In this document: positions 10,424 through 21,650 of the stretch, one piece after another
How the letters are laid out: the number at the start of each line of letters is the position of its first letter
How positions within the stretch are numbered: position 1 is the first letter of the stretch
Assembly: GCA_951799425.1 (NCBI GenBank)
Contig: OX637393.1
Span: 5,723,744 to 5,787,743 of the forward strand
Direction of reading: 5' to 3'
Length of the DNA stretch: 64,000 nucleotides
DNA from: Ilex aquifolium
Taxonomy: Eukaryota; Streptophyta; Magnoliopsida; Aquifoliales; Aquifoliaceae
Translations under genes and position numbers: made by a program
The notes under the pieces: generated by a model
Seen by the model: only the letters and a program-made list of their open reading frames with translations
What the model was told of the DNA's origin: nothing
Database searches by the model: none

Positions 10424-12583
10424 TGTAGAGATCCAAAAAGTGAGGATAAATTTTTCAGTTTTGCCGGTAGGGCACTATTCATGCACCATTTGTCGGTAGG
10501 ACACTCCATATGCATCATTTAGGTGTAGGTTATATTTAGGAGCATAATTTGAGTATGCCATAGAAGAGAAACATGCTTATAATGTTAAAATACACCTACT
10601 GTGTGAATTTGAGCTTAAACGAAAACAGTTTCAAAAATTGGACAAAAATGGCATCCCGGGTGGCCTAGGTGGGACCGGCCAAACCCGGCCACTAGCGAAA
10701 ATATATTTTTTTGAAAATTTTCATTTAAAATAATTTTAAGAACTTTGGTTAAAATTAAATGTCGAATTGACGCGTTTCGGGACGAGTTGTACTGTAACGG
10801 GGTCCCGGATTCATCAAGGGCAAAATGGTCATTTTGCGCCTTTGCCCTCCACTATAAATACAGACCTTTTAGTGTAAAAATATCAGTATTTGGTCTGGAG
10901 TTAGAGCAGTACACGTTTTTGGAGGAAAAAGGAAGAAAAACTCTAGGTTCTTCAAGTTTCAAGCCACCAAAACTCATTCCTAGGCCAAGATTTTTGCAAG
11001 ACTTCCTTCTAAGAAATTGTTCCTCTCAACAAGAGCTATATTCTCACCAATCGGTTCGGCTATAAAGCGAACACAACTCCCTTGGTTTGAGAAAAACCAT
11101 TTTAGGTATGATATTTTGCTAAGTTGGTAATAGATTTAAATTTTCTTGCCTTTCTATGTGTTGATTGAATGATTTAGGTGTTTACTTGATATTAGAAAAT
11201 CATTTAGTTGGTAGTTGCTTTGAAAACTTAGAGTTAATGGTTTAAGTACTTTTGTGTTCTTTGAGTTTCTTGACAATTTGTTGCTATGATAAATGTCTAC
11301 CTAGCTTATGTGTTGGATTATCATATTCTAGCTTATGTTCATGTGGAGAAACTCTTGTGGTTTGAGAGTTATGAATTATTCCATGAGTTGGTAATTTGTG
11401 TATTTGTATTTTCCTTGAGAAATTGTGAAAGTAATGAACATGAAACTTGATCATATGTTTAATCCATTGAATGGTGCTTCACATTCATGTGGATAAAGTG
11501 TTGTGAATTTGAATTTATGTTTTACCTTATGAATGAGGCATATTTTAAGTTACACACCATGTGTTTGATGAAATGTTGAGAAAAATCATGGCATCTTGGC
11601 ATACATGAATCCTTGGAACATAGTGTGGGTTGAGCACTTGGTGCTATGCATTATGAGGGTGTAGATCATGTGGTGAAAAACCCAAAATCTGGTCAATGAC
11701 AGTACTCGCGGGCTGACGGGGGCGGACCGTGAAGCGAGACATGGGTGGCATAGAGTTGCATGGGTGTGTCATGCATATTGACATTGCATAGCATTGAGGG
11801 ATTACAGGGTTGTAGATTTTAAAATGTACACTTGCACATGCCACGCCTTGAATTTGTTCCTAGCATTAGCATTTTGTCATACCAGCAGTTGAGCTGACCC
11901 ATTCGTGGGATATCATATTACAGATGAGGCTCCCGGTACTTGAGACTTGAGGAAGTCTTAAAGGAAGGAGAGAAAAAAAGGGGCTTGAATGAATATTTGG
12001 CCTTTGGGGCATATTTTGTATGTATGGGCATAAGCCCAAATGACTTGTATTTCAATTTGGAAAAGTAATGGATTATAGACCTTGGGCCATTTTAAAGTGT
12101 AAGGGTGTAAACCCAATTGATATGTAGGACATCTTTATTTAATTAGCATCATATGTGTATATTGAGACAACTAGATGTGTATGTGAAAACAAATGATGTA
12201 TGTTTAATTTACATGGATTGTGACCACCGAGTGAGGGTGGGTTGTGATATATTTATGCATATGAAAATTGTGAATATTAGGTGGGAAAAAGGCTTGGAAA
12301 ACAAAGGAGGTTATGTCGAAATTTTATGAAAAATTAAAAGACTTGTTAAGTGTGTAAAACACCTTTTAAATAGGTGGGAATGATGTCAAAAAGGGGGGTT
12401 TAGAAACCTTGAAGAAATAGGCTAAAAATGGAAGGAAAGTGGTTTGAAAAACTTTGGAAAAAAAAAATGGAAAAACGGGAGAAATGAATGAAAAATCAAT
12501 TTATCCAACCTAATGACCTTTCATTTACTTTTCTTTTTCCTTTTCACTCACTCCCCGGGTTTCTGGAAATTCGGGGCGTGACA
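10424..12583 (+). mobile_element. Solo LTR, Ty3/gypsy type, inside exon 2 of gene B
   Basis: 2160 bp from TGTAGAG to GGGGCGTGACA, flanked by a perfect 5 bp duplication GACAA (10419-10423 and 12584-12588). The long length and the GGCGTGACA terminus are typical of chromovirus (Tekay/Del-like) LTRs. A promoter-like actataaata lies at 10851-10860. No internal coding region remains. Unit 2 has the same insertion, so it predates the duplication. Confidence 0.88.
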
Positions 12584-12803
12584 GACAAAGTGAAGTTTGA
12601 GATTTAGAAGTTGTTCAATCTATCAGCAGAGGAGAATAAGAAGTTTGCTCAAAAACTAGGAGACCTAGACGGATTTGGACAGCCCTTTGTTGTATCAGAA
12701 GACCAAAAGCTTGATTGGAGAGATATGTTCTACATGTCACCCTTCCAACCTACTTAAGGAAACCCCACTTATTCCCCAACCTCCCTGCCCGTTCAGGTCA
12801 GAA

Positions 12804-12823
12804 CCCCCCCCCCCCCCCCCCCC
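12804..12823 (+). repeat. Poly-C tract after the exon 2 donor of gene B
   Basis: An uninterrupted run of 20 C, 7 bases after the GT donor, followed by short CT and CA runs. B' has 19 C (45,217-45,235). In gene A the same place is a CT-rich run, so this looks like a microsatellite that mutated and expanded. Confidence 0.9.
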
Positions 12824-13317
12824 AAAGGGCCCCAATCCCCTCATCTCTCTCTCTCACACACACACACACAATATGTAACTTAGGCGAGTAATGCTAATGA
12901 AACTTGTAAAATTAACCTAATTTGTCCATATAATAATATGTCAATTGATAAAGTTTTAATGAAAAAGTCTAAAGAGTTAAAACCGTAACAACGCTATTAG
13001 ACCACACCACTATCACATTATTAGGTCAATAAATTAAATCAATTTTTCAAATCCCAATAGCATTATTCGTCTTAGGCTCTCAAATTGTGAAAAAGATAGT
13101 TATTTATTTAGGATTTTACGTTATGAGAGTATTCTCTTCTAGACTGGATAGTTTGATTCGTAAATACCTCTTTCGAGAGTATAAATTAAGAAATCTTTTA
13201 TCATGCCTTTTAACTATTAATTGATTTCTTGTGAATTGTTGGTTGAGTGACTGAAATTGAGTCAAGTAAAAGGCTTGGCGTAGTTTAAACTTGAGCTTGT
13301 CCAACTCAATAGAATTT

Positions 13318-13628
13318 GGACAAAATTATACTTTAACCCCTCAATTATACTCCTATCTCACATGGCCCCCTTAAACTATTATGCTTCTCATATTGCACCT
13401 TCATATATATAATTGGTTTTGTTTCATATTGCTGCAATTTTAGACATTGAAAATGTGTACTATACAATGCAATTGGACATTTTCTGCGCAAAAACATAAC
13501 AGACATTTTATTTTAGAGTGACATGTAATCAATTCAAGTAGTTAAGTGGACATTGTGATAAACGTAATAGTTGAGGGAGAAAAGTGAGACCATGGACATA
13601 GCCAAGGGATTTAGAGTTTAGAATTTTC
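13318..13628. repeat. Inverted-repeat element in intron 2 of gene B
   Basis: It begins ggacaaaattatactttaac and runs to the complementary gatttagagtttagaatttt. It belongs to the family seen at 2,482, 3,236 and 15,179. The copy in unit 2 is at 45,729-46,039. Confidence 0.5.
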
Positions 13629-15178
13629 AATATCCCAAACCATTCTCTTTCAATGCAAATAGGTCATAGAAGCATACTCAGAAGAACTGAAAACCCTTGC
13701 CTTGAAGATCCTTATCCTTATGGCTAAAGCTTTACAAATGGAGGCTGTTGATATGAGGTTGTTATTTGAAGAAGGGATGCAGGCAATGAGAATGAATTAC
13801 TATCCTCCATGTCCTCAACCGGAGCTAGTGATCGGCCTCACCCCGCACTCCGACGCCGTTGGCCTCACCATCCTCCTTCAAGTCAATGAAATAGAAGGCC
13901 TCCAGATAAAAAAGGATGGAATTTGGATTCCTATTGTTCCAATCCCTAATGCTTTTGTAGTTAACATTGGAGACATCTTGGAGGTAATAAGTAAAACAAA
14001 CTTCCTTACCATTTCGTATATTTTGGCTCATATTATTATTGAGTGGACAATATAGTCTAAGATATGCCCGAAGACTTTCCAAGGTACACTCACATGGGAG
14101 ATACTCTAGGAAAACAAGTTAATAATCTAGAAGAACACGAACCATGATATACTAGGTAGGCTAAATATTATAAAATGGCCCTTATTATATTGTGGCCCAA
14201 GTTCTTCCCCTAAACTTAATTTTTTCCTATTTAGACCTTAAACTTTTAGGATAAATTCAGCTCGTCCCTCCGTCCATTTCAGTCATCTAACGGATGATTT
14301 TCGCGCCAAGTGAAAATCATCTACTGTTGTTAAGGAGGAGAGAAACCTCAACAACCTGATATCGCTTATTCTCACATATCAAACTCTTAAGTTCTTCAAA
14401 GATAGAAACTTCGAATGCTATAATGAGAGATTATCAATGTATTATATGCCTAATATTAGCACAAATTCTCATGTAGAGTAAAAATGTTTATTTTAATGCT
14501 TGAAATTGACGAAAGTATCTAATCAAAATAATTTTAAGAGTTCAATTCCTAGACTGACACTGTACAACTGTTTATTGATATATTGTTTTGTAGATAGTGA
14601 CGAATAGAATTTACTACAGTATTGAACATCGAGCAACAATTAATTCAGAGAATAAGAGGCTTTTCGTCGCCACATTTTATAACCCGAAGTTAGATGGAGA
14701 AATGGGGCCAGCACCGAGCCTTATCAATGATCAAATTCCAGCATTATTCAAAAGGATTGGTGTTGTGGACAACTTCAAGGGATTATTTTCTCGTGAGCTT
14801 GATGGAAAATCATATCTTGATGTCATGAGAATTGAGAATAAAGATGGCCAAAACACTTGATTGTCATTCAACTATGCAAATTAGGATTACCGTATGTCAT
14901 AGATACTATGCAACAACTCAATAAAATCTTATCTCGGCTGTTGGAGATTAGTTATACGAATGATGTTTTTCCATTCAACTACATATACTAGCAATACAAT
15001 TTGCTACATCTTGTGCAATAAATGTTTTACAACCACAAAAACAAATGTTGCAATACCATGTTGAGCTTGGTTTCTTTTCGGCTAAACAATTCATAAGTCC
15101 AATCCTGTGAATGCTAGCCAACCATGTATGCATTTTGATAATTGGACAGTAATCAAGACTGAAGTTAGGATAGTATAT

Positions 15179-15464
15179 GGGGAAAATTACACTCTAATCC
15201 ACCTCAACTCTACATTTTTGTACCAACTCACATTTTTCATATTGCACCACTGATTACGATTATTAATTTCACATTATCTGAAATGTGGACATTGAAAACG
15301 TGTATTTATTGCACATTTGAATATTTCTTTTCTAAACTACGCTGGTTTCTTTGTCTTTAGGGCAGTGTAAAAGCAATTCAATTAACAAAAGAAACAATAT
15401 CGAAAACTCAATAGTTGAAGAAAAGACAGTGTCATAGTTGAGAGAATCAAAATATAATCCTCCC
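15179..15464. repeat. Inverted-repeat element, 'ggaaaattacactct' family
   Basis: The left end ggggaaaattacactctaat and the right end aaatataatcctccc are rough reverse complements. It is non-coding. The copy in unit 2 is at 47,554-47,839. Confidence 0.5.
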
Positions 15465-16479
15465 ACAATTTTATATTGTCGGTGTCTCATATTATGTTCC
15501 AACTGAAGCTCAATGTCACATAAAACCATTCGCGTTTTAGTTGAAGATTTTTTGGAGTCTTACCCAATGAAGAGGAGGGTTGTGCCATTTCAGAAAATCT
15601 TACATACCCAAATAAGAATCTAGGGTTTATTTAAATCTAGCATAATTAGAAAACTATTATTTTATTTTTCTGAAATTTTTTAGACGTAGTCCTGATAATG
15701 TAGAACAGTTATTCGCTTGCGTTGACACAATACTAGAGACCAAAAAAGTTTCACTCTCTTATAAATGTGTCAATATCATATTAAGCTTGAGTAACTCTGG
15801 TCGTTCTACAATCATACATATTTCTTATTTTTAGTTGAGAAAAAAAAAATATTGCTGCCTAGAATAGGTTATACCTACCATATTCTTCTATACCTAACCT
15901 GTGAAAATTTTTCTAAGTCTTGTCCAAAGTGTTTGCTTGAAATGGTCCATGGACAAATCGTGTTACATTCAAATCATGTTAATTTAATTTCGTATTATTA
16001 ACCAACCATAATTTAGCCCAACCAAAATGTATCGAGTTACTTGATTTTAGCTAAGCCTATTAATTATTTAGCATATTCGATGTGTGTTTTCTTAACTAAA
16101 TCGAGCACCCTCATATCCCATAACCTAAATCTTAAATAAAATCACCCATGCTAGCAAAATAAAGTAAGAAAAAAAATGCATACTTATAAAATTTAGTTAA
16201 GAGAATTTATCGTATTTTGTTTTGTTCATATCCAACATTAACCTAACATGTAATAGATCATGTCGCTTTTAAATTCATGACGAGCATTAGTATTCAACTT
16301 CTAGAAGTCAACAAAAAATATTCAACAATAATACAAGAATTTTATTTTTCGTTATGTATACTAAGATAACAAGCCCACTTTACATACATCTTATGTTGAA
16401 TTACAAGATGACGCGTAAAAAGTTGTGTTACTTTGTAGTTTCATTTTACGATTTCAACTATCACCGACTCCAAGTAACT

Positions 16480-16595
16480 TTTTTTTTTGGAGGGGGAGGG
16501 GGAGGGGAGAGGAAAAGGGTGTTTGAACTCTTGATCTCAAGAAGACAAAATCTTCACAAGGTAAGGAGTACCATTGGACCAAAGACCCATTGGTG
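16480..16595 (-). mobile_element. tRNA-derived SINE with 16 bp target site duplication
   Basis: A body of about 116 bp lies between two perfect copies of CCGACTCCAAGTAACT (16,464-16,479 and 16,596-16,611). Read on the minus strand, it begins ACCAATGGGTCTTTGGTCC. It has an A-box-like TTTGGTCCAATGG and a B-box-like GAGTTCAAACACC about 50 bases on, and it ends in a C/T-rich stretch and a run of A. Its size, internal Pol III promoter and A-tail fit a tRNA-derived SINE. The duplications are perfect, so it is fairly young. Confidence 0.8.
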
Positions 16596-17572
16596 CCGAC
16601 TCCAAGTAACTCAAAACCAAAATCTATATCCAAATCGAAACAAGGTTATGTCGAGATCCTAACAAAAAGGACTACTAAAATTTCTTTTTGAAGTACACGA
16701 ACCATCTTATTTTCACCTAATACTTGTTTGAAATGAATCAAATCAAACAATATCAATTATTTTATGGACTTTACTACGGTACTAAGATGGACTATTTCAG
16801 TACCGTATCGAAATTAATTTTGACCATTTTATTGTAATAAGAGTTTTGGAATTTTGACAAGGCCTGTCAATCGATCAGATTATGACCGATCAAAACTCGA
16901 ATCTAATTTAAAACTTTCTTTTGAACCATGTCTGTTTTAATTTTTATAGTTTCATATCATATTTCATTAGATATCGAAATTCAATCCGATTTAAATTTTA
17001 GAAAATTATAGTCTTATCTTGTAATACAAACCCTCATATTGCTTGGACTTCACAAGGTGATGCCGACATCCTAACAAAGGACTATAACATAATATAAGAC
17101 AGAATCCCAATCATCAAACGTGACAGATGAGAAAACATGTACAAACATCTTATCTTCACCTAATTATATTTGTCCGAAATGAATCAAATCAAACATATCA
17201 ATTATGTTATGAACCTGACTACTGTACCAAGATGTATCGTAGAGGGAAAGGGAAAGAACATAACTGATGACAAAAAATAAATTTTTTTCGGAAGAAACTA
17301 TTAAAAGATTAAGACTTTATTTGTCCATAAAATTTAGGAAAATTGCAAAAAATATAAGTTATTAATAATTTCATGGGGTAATATAAGAAATCAGACCCTG
17401 TTTGGTCTACATCCGAAAATTATTTTTGGGAAGAGTTTTAGAAAAAAATAAAATTTGTATTTTTTGTGTCGTAGAACTTATTGATTATATGATTCTAAAA
17501 ACAGTTCTACGGAATAGAAAATATTAAAACTTATTTAGACAATAACTCAAAAAACAATGAAAATAGAAATAA

Positions 17573-17934
17573 TGTGGTGGTGGTGTGGTGGACGTGGTGG
17601 TGGTGTGGTGGGAGTTTAGTGGCGGTGTTAGTGTTGGTGGAAGGTTGGTGGTGGGAGTATGGTGGTGATGATGGTGGTGGTAGTGGAAGTGTGGTTGCTG
17701 TGTGGTGGATGTGGTGGTCATGTGGTTTGGTGGATGTGGTGGTGGTAGTGGAAATGTGCTGGTAGTAGTGGTGGTGGTGATGGAAGTGTAGTGTTGGTGT
17801 TGGTTTTGGTAGTGTGGTGGTAGGTGGTGATGGTGGGAGTGTAGTGGTGGTGGACGTGGTGGTGGTGGTGGTGTTGGACGTGGTGGAAGTATAGTGGTTG
17901 TGCTGCTGGTGGGAGTGTGGTGGTGATGGTGGTA
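17573..17934 (+). repeat. GGT-rich minisatellite
   Basis: 362 bp of GGT/GTGG triplet-like repeats with higher-order words (gtggtggtggacgtggtggtg, gtggaagtgtag). The unit 2 copy is 18 bp longer (49,947-50,326) through one extra sub-unit. The flanks show 'ccctgtttggtctacatcc' at 17,395 and 'gagatgcaaactaaata' at about 18,101-18,117. These are rough reverse complements, so the tract may sit inside a decayed TIR element. The His/Thr/Pro-rich open frame on the minus strand is a by-product of the repeat. Confidence 0.85.
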
Positions 17935-19322
17935 TTTTCTAAATTCTGGAAAGTTTGTTTCAAAAAACGCATAAAACAATTCTAACTTGTTCTTTAAATC
18001 TACTCAGTTTTTGTTCTCAGTTTTCAAAAAATAAAAATCGAAAACAACTGGTTAAATAGCTTTTCTCTTAGAAACTGTCAGAAAACAGAAAACAGTTTTT
18101 GAGATGCAAACTAAATAAAATTCAAGTGTCAAGTTTTAGATATGCTACAACTTTCAGTCGAACTAAAGCCGGTTTAATCTCTACGGTTCATATCCTATTT
18201 CATTAGACATCGAAATTTGATCCGATTCAAATATGAAAAAATTTAGCAAATTATTGATGGAATTTAACTTAAATTCATCATATATTCCCATGGATTTAGC
18301 TAAGATCAAGTTATAATTAAATGGAATATTGATATCTCCAAATTTAAAATTGTAAAACATGAAATAGCAAATTCATATTTGCCCATAAACTTGTGAAGTC
18401 TAGCCTATACCATGCCAGGAGATTAATTTTATTATGCTAATTTAAACCACAAAAACAAGTAACGCAAACCTAACCTTTGGAATCACTAGTGACTGCAAAA
18501 AAATTGTGCACAACATAAGATAACATTACAACCACAACACATGAACATCAAAATAGTGACTCATCTATGGGCTTGATGAATGAAATTGTGGCCATCTCTT
18601 ATTAGGTTGTATTTTTCAACTCATATTAAACAACCCACATGCTCAAGTCCTTAAGGGCGCCCATAGAATGGCCCATCACATTTGATTCAATCCACCTCAA
18701 CAACATCACCCATCATATAATAACCCATTAACTATGAACCTACAATCTCTTCAAATCCACCCTCCCTAGTCCTTTTCCTTAACATTAGGGGTTTGTTTGG
18801 AGGGATTTTTTAGGAGGATTTGAATTGACTTTTCTAAATTCAAACCCCTCTTTATAAAGATGAGATTTAATATTAAATTCGATTCATACCCATATTTGAT
18901 ATACAACACATACACATATAGGATTCACGGATATATCATAATTATTAACAATTATTTATCTTGTAAATAACTATTTTACCCTTGATCAATACAATTTATA
19001 CTCATGCTAAGTGGTATAATTATTTTTTGCATCATTAACCCCTCAACCCATCTTTCTAAACCCACATACCCCGTAAGTTTGACGAAACTCATGATCATGG
19101 GTTTAATATTCGGGTTAACTATAGACCGGGTTTGAAAACTCTGGATTGAATTTTCAATCCAAACATGAAATTTGGGGGTCTTTTGGACTATTTTCCTCAA
19201 ACCCATCTTACCAAGTCCCTCATTCCCCTTTAATAAATAGCCCCTAGAAGCCTTTACCATTGCAAGCAAATCGCAATAAATCACCAAATAAAATAAACAT
19301 TAACAAAACCTTTTAGCTCACA

Positions 19323-20075
19323 TAGGGGTGTCCATGGGTCGAGTTACCTACAGGTCCCGTTACTCGGCTCGAAAAAAAATGAGTTTGAAACTCAATAGGC
19401 CCGATAGTTGGCCCGCTCGAGCCCGAGCTTAATATCTTTACAAAGAGGGCTTGGATTTGCCCACAAACCCATTACCCAGTCCAGTAGCCCGTCCGAAAAA
19501 ATCCGTTAAACCCGACCCAAGAGTCCGCCCACTCTTCCTTTGAAAAAAAGTTATACTTTTAGACTATTAAATTTGAAACTTTGAAATAACTCTCTCAATG
19601 TCGGAATTTGAAGTTTTAAAAATTTAGATAATATAAATAATATATTATTTTCTTTCCGTGTATTGAGCATACAAGTTTTAAAGGATATGTTAATGCAAAT
19701 GATAGATAAGTGAGTAGATATCAACCTAGTTGGAATGTATTCATTTTATTGGATGTCGTTTATCCCCTAATCAAAAATAAAATTATTCATTATTTTATTT
19801 TTATCCATTTTGACTCTACTTTTGATTCAAAAATATAATTTACACAAATATTAAGTTACAAAAAATATTCATTATTTTTGAAGTTGTATAAAAAAAAATC
19901 TGCAAGCAGACCCGCTTAATAAGCTCACTGGTTGGGTTGCGGGTAGCCTACCCGTACCCGAAGCCAAGCCCGCCCCTCCCGATAACTCACTTGAGTAAAG
20001 ATTTGGGCCTACACTACCCAAGTCTGGCCCGAAAAAAATTTCACGGGCCTAAGCCCGGCCCATGGACACCGCTTA
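19323..20075. mobile_element. hAT-type non-autonomous element (about 750 bp)
   Basis: The terminal repeats are TAGGGGTGTCCATGGGTCGA on the left and, read in reverse, TAAGCGGTGTCCATGGGCCG on the right. The 'GGGTGTCCATGGG' core is typical of plant hAT MITEs. There is no clear 8 bp target duplication and no coding region. Its interior matches, in inverted orientation, the right arm of the element at 27,320-29,656, so both belong to one family. The copy in unit 2 is at 51,715-52,467. Confidence 0.7.
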
Positions 20076-21009
20076 TCATTTTTTTTCTTGTACATCCTCA
20101 AACATATTTGATCCAATTTCGTGGATGTAACACCTTTATAGTTGTTGGGCTGAAAATAGCCTAATGCCAACCCAGCTGATTATGACATGGTACCAAACCC
20201 AAGTTTGGGTGAGAGTACTAAAATATCAATAACAAACCGGATCTTATCAAATATTTCTCATTTCCCATGATCACCTCTATTTTTAGGTATTTGGGAACCT
20301 AGTAACCGAGCTATTCCATCACAAGTGACACTTGTATTATCGTCCAACAATAGATTTATATCTGTATAGAATGTTATACATTGTATACAAAGTGACACAA
20401 TACATACATTTTCTATATCTTACATAGCTGAGTTCGGCTTGATGATTGTCCCCACTGAAAATGAACTCTGGTTTCGCCCCTGAAAATTATCAGGATAATT
20501 TGTCATTTTTCAGCCATAGAACTAAACTCCCATAGGTTATTGGCTAATGATTCTTATTAATCCTAGGAGAGGTGCATATCATACAGTTTAGAGTACTCCA
20601 TTGGCTGCTAGCGCTAGGTGGAGTTGCCAACATTTTTAAATATATCACAATATTAAAATTAAAAAAAAATAAGACAAAAATAAATATTAATGTGGCATTG
20701 ATGTGATGATATTTTTAATTGAATTTAAATTTTTTAAAATGTAAATTTTGTTTGCCGCATCAAAAGAGGATACCAATTTTGAATTTTTGATTCACGAATT
20801 ATACATGTTGATCCAATTATAGTATGATTAATTAGGCTTGTCAATGGATCAAATTTGGATTGAATTTTGCTAGACCGAATCCAAATTTTATTTTAAAAGT
20901 TCAATTCAATTATCTGATAGATTTTATTATCATGATTCGTGTCTTAATCCGTTAATAATCCGAAATTCCATTTGACCCAAAATACAACTCGTGCGTGAAG
21001 AATTTTTGG

Positions 21010-21532
21010 TAGGGGTGCAACTTGGGCAGACCAACCCGAATTTAACCCCAAAAAAATAGGGTTTGGGTTGGGCCAGAGTTAAAAAATATCAATCCGAATT
21101 GAATTTAGACAATACCCGAGTTGAGGTCTTGGGTAACCGGGTTTAACCCAATTATATATTCGGATTCAACCCGAATATTAAATCAGGCTCAACCAGATTA
21201 TTATAGTTAAATATTGAGTTCAGTATGTTTTTTTATATTAATTTGGCTATAATAGTCATTATGTTAAAAAAAGTGTAATTTAATTTTTTTCTAGTATGGT
21301 TTTATATGTTTTAAATAGTATGATCTTTGTGTTAAATATTTAATTAAAGTTACTGATTGTTACTTCTAGTGAACCCTATGTAGTATATACCAGATTTAAA
21401 ACAACATACTAATTTCGGGCATAAACAAACACAACCCGCCCAAATTCAATTTAGACAATATTCAAATTGAGTACCCGAATTAAGGTCGGGTTGACCTTAC
21501 AACCCCGCCTAACCCGCCCAAATCGAATCCTA
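21010..21532. mobile_element. hAT-type element immediately upstream of gene C
   Basis: It begins TAGGGGTGCAACTTGGGC and ends with the loosely complementary GCCCAAATCGAATCCTA. It is flanked by a direct repeat AATTTTTGG (21,001-21,009 and 21,533-21,541), consistent with the 8 bp duplications of hAT elements. The right end lies 118 bases before the start codon of gene C, so it now forms part of that promoter. It is non-coding. The copy in unit 2 is at 53,402-53,924. Confidence 0.65.
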
Positions 21533-21650
21533 AATTTTTGGGGGCAGGGGAAAGCAAAGTCAAAAGGTACTGTTCAAAGAAAAGCAAGATTCTCCTTGGT
21601 TTCTCTTCACCAAAACCTTATCTTCTTCCTGAGCCTGCTAGTTGGAGTCC

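Larger units (their letters stand above)
9717..14860 (+). pseudogene. Gene B: SRG1-like dioxygenase pseudogene, exon 2 split by a solo LTR
   Basis: Exons are 9717-9965, 10386-10423 plus 12584-12796 (exon 2 split by the LTR), about 13663-13983, and 14594-14860. The start MEPNSTKLGG and the family motifs ([38 protein letters not shown]) are all readable, so it is a sister of gene A. Beyond the 2.16 kb LTR, exon 2 carries an in-frame TAG at 12605-12607, a one-base loss near 12736 and another near 12790. The exon 3 acceptor has changed from gcag to gcaa, and the nearest later AG shifts the phase. In exon 4 the RxS motif reads R-L-F, which loses the serine that binds 2-oxoglutarate. No working enzyme can come from it. 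The promoter and exon 1 remain well preserved. Confidence 0.93.
14861..21650. other. Spacer between genes B and C (6.8 kb), no gene seen
   Basis: I find no plausible gene. The recognisable contents are listed separately: an inverted-repeat element (15,179-15,464), a SINE (16,480-16,595), a GGT minisatellite (17,573-17,934), and two hAT-type elements (19,323-20,075 and 21,010-21,532). At about 18,785-19,170 a segment with 'gggtttgtttggaggg' at one end and 'caatccaaacatg' at the other may be another decayed inverted-repeat element. The short open frames here are AT-rich or follow low-complexity repeats. Confidence 0.7.

Noticed and set aside
17524-17979. A 151-codon His/Thr/Pro-rich frame on the minus strand
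   Set aside because: It is simply the complement of the GGT minisatellite, with several frames open at once and no domain.
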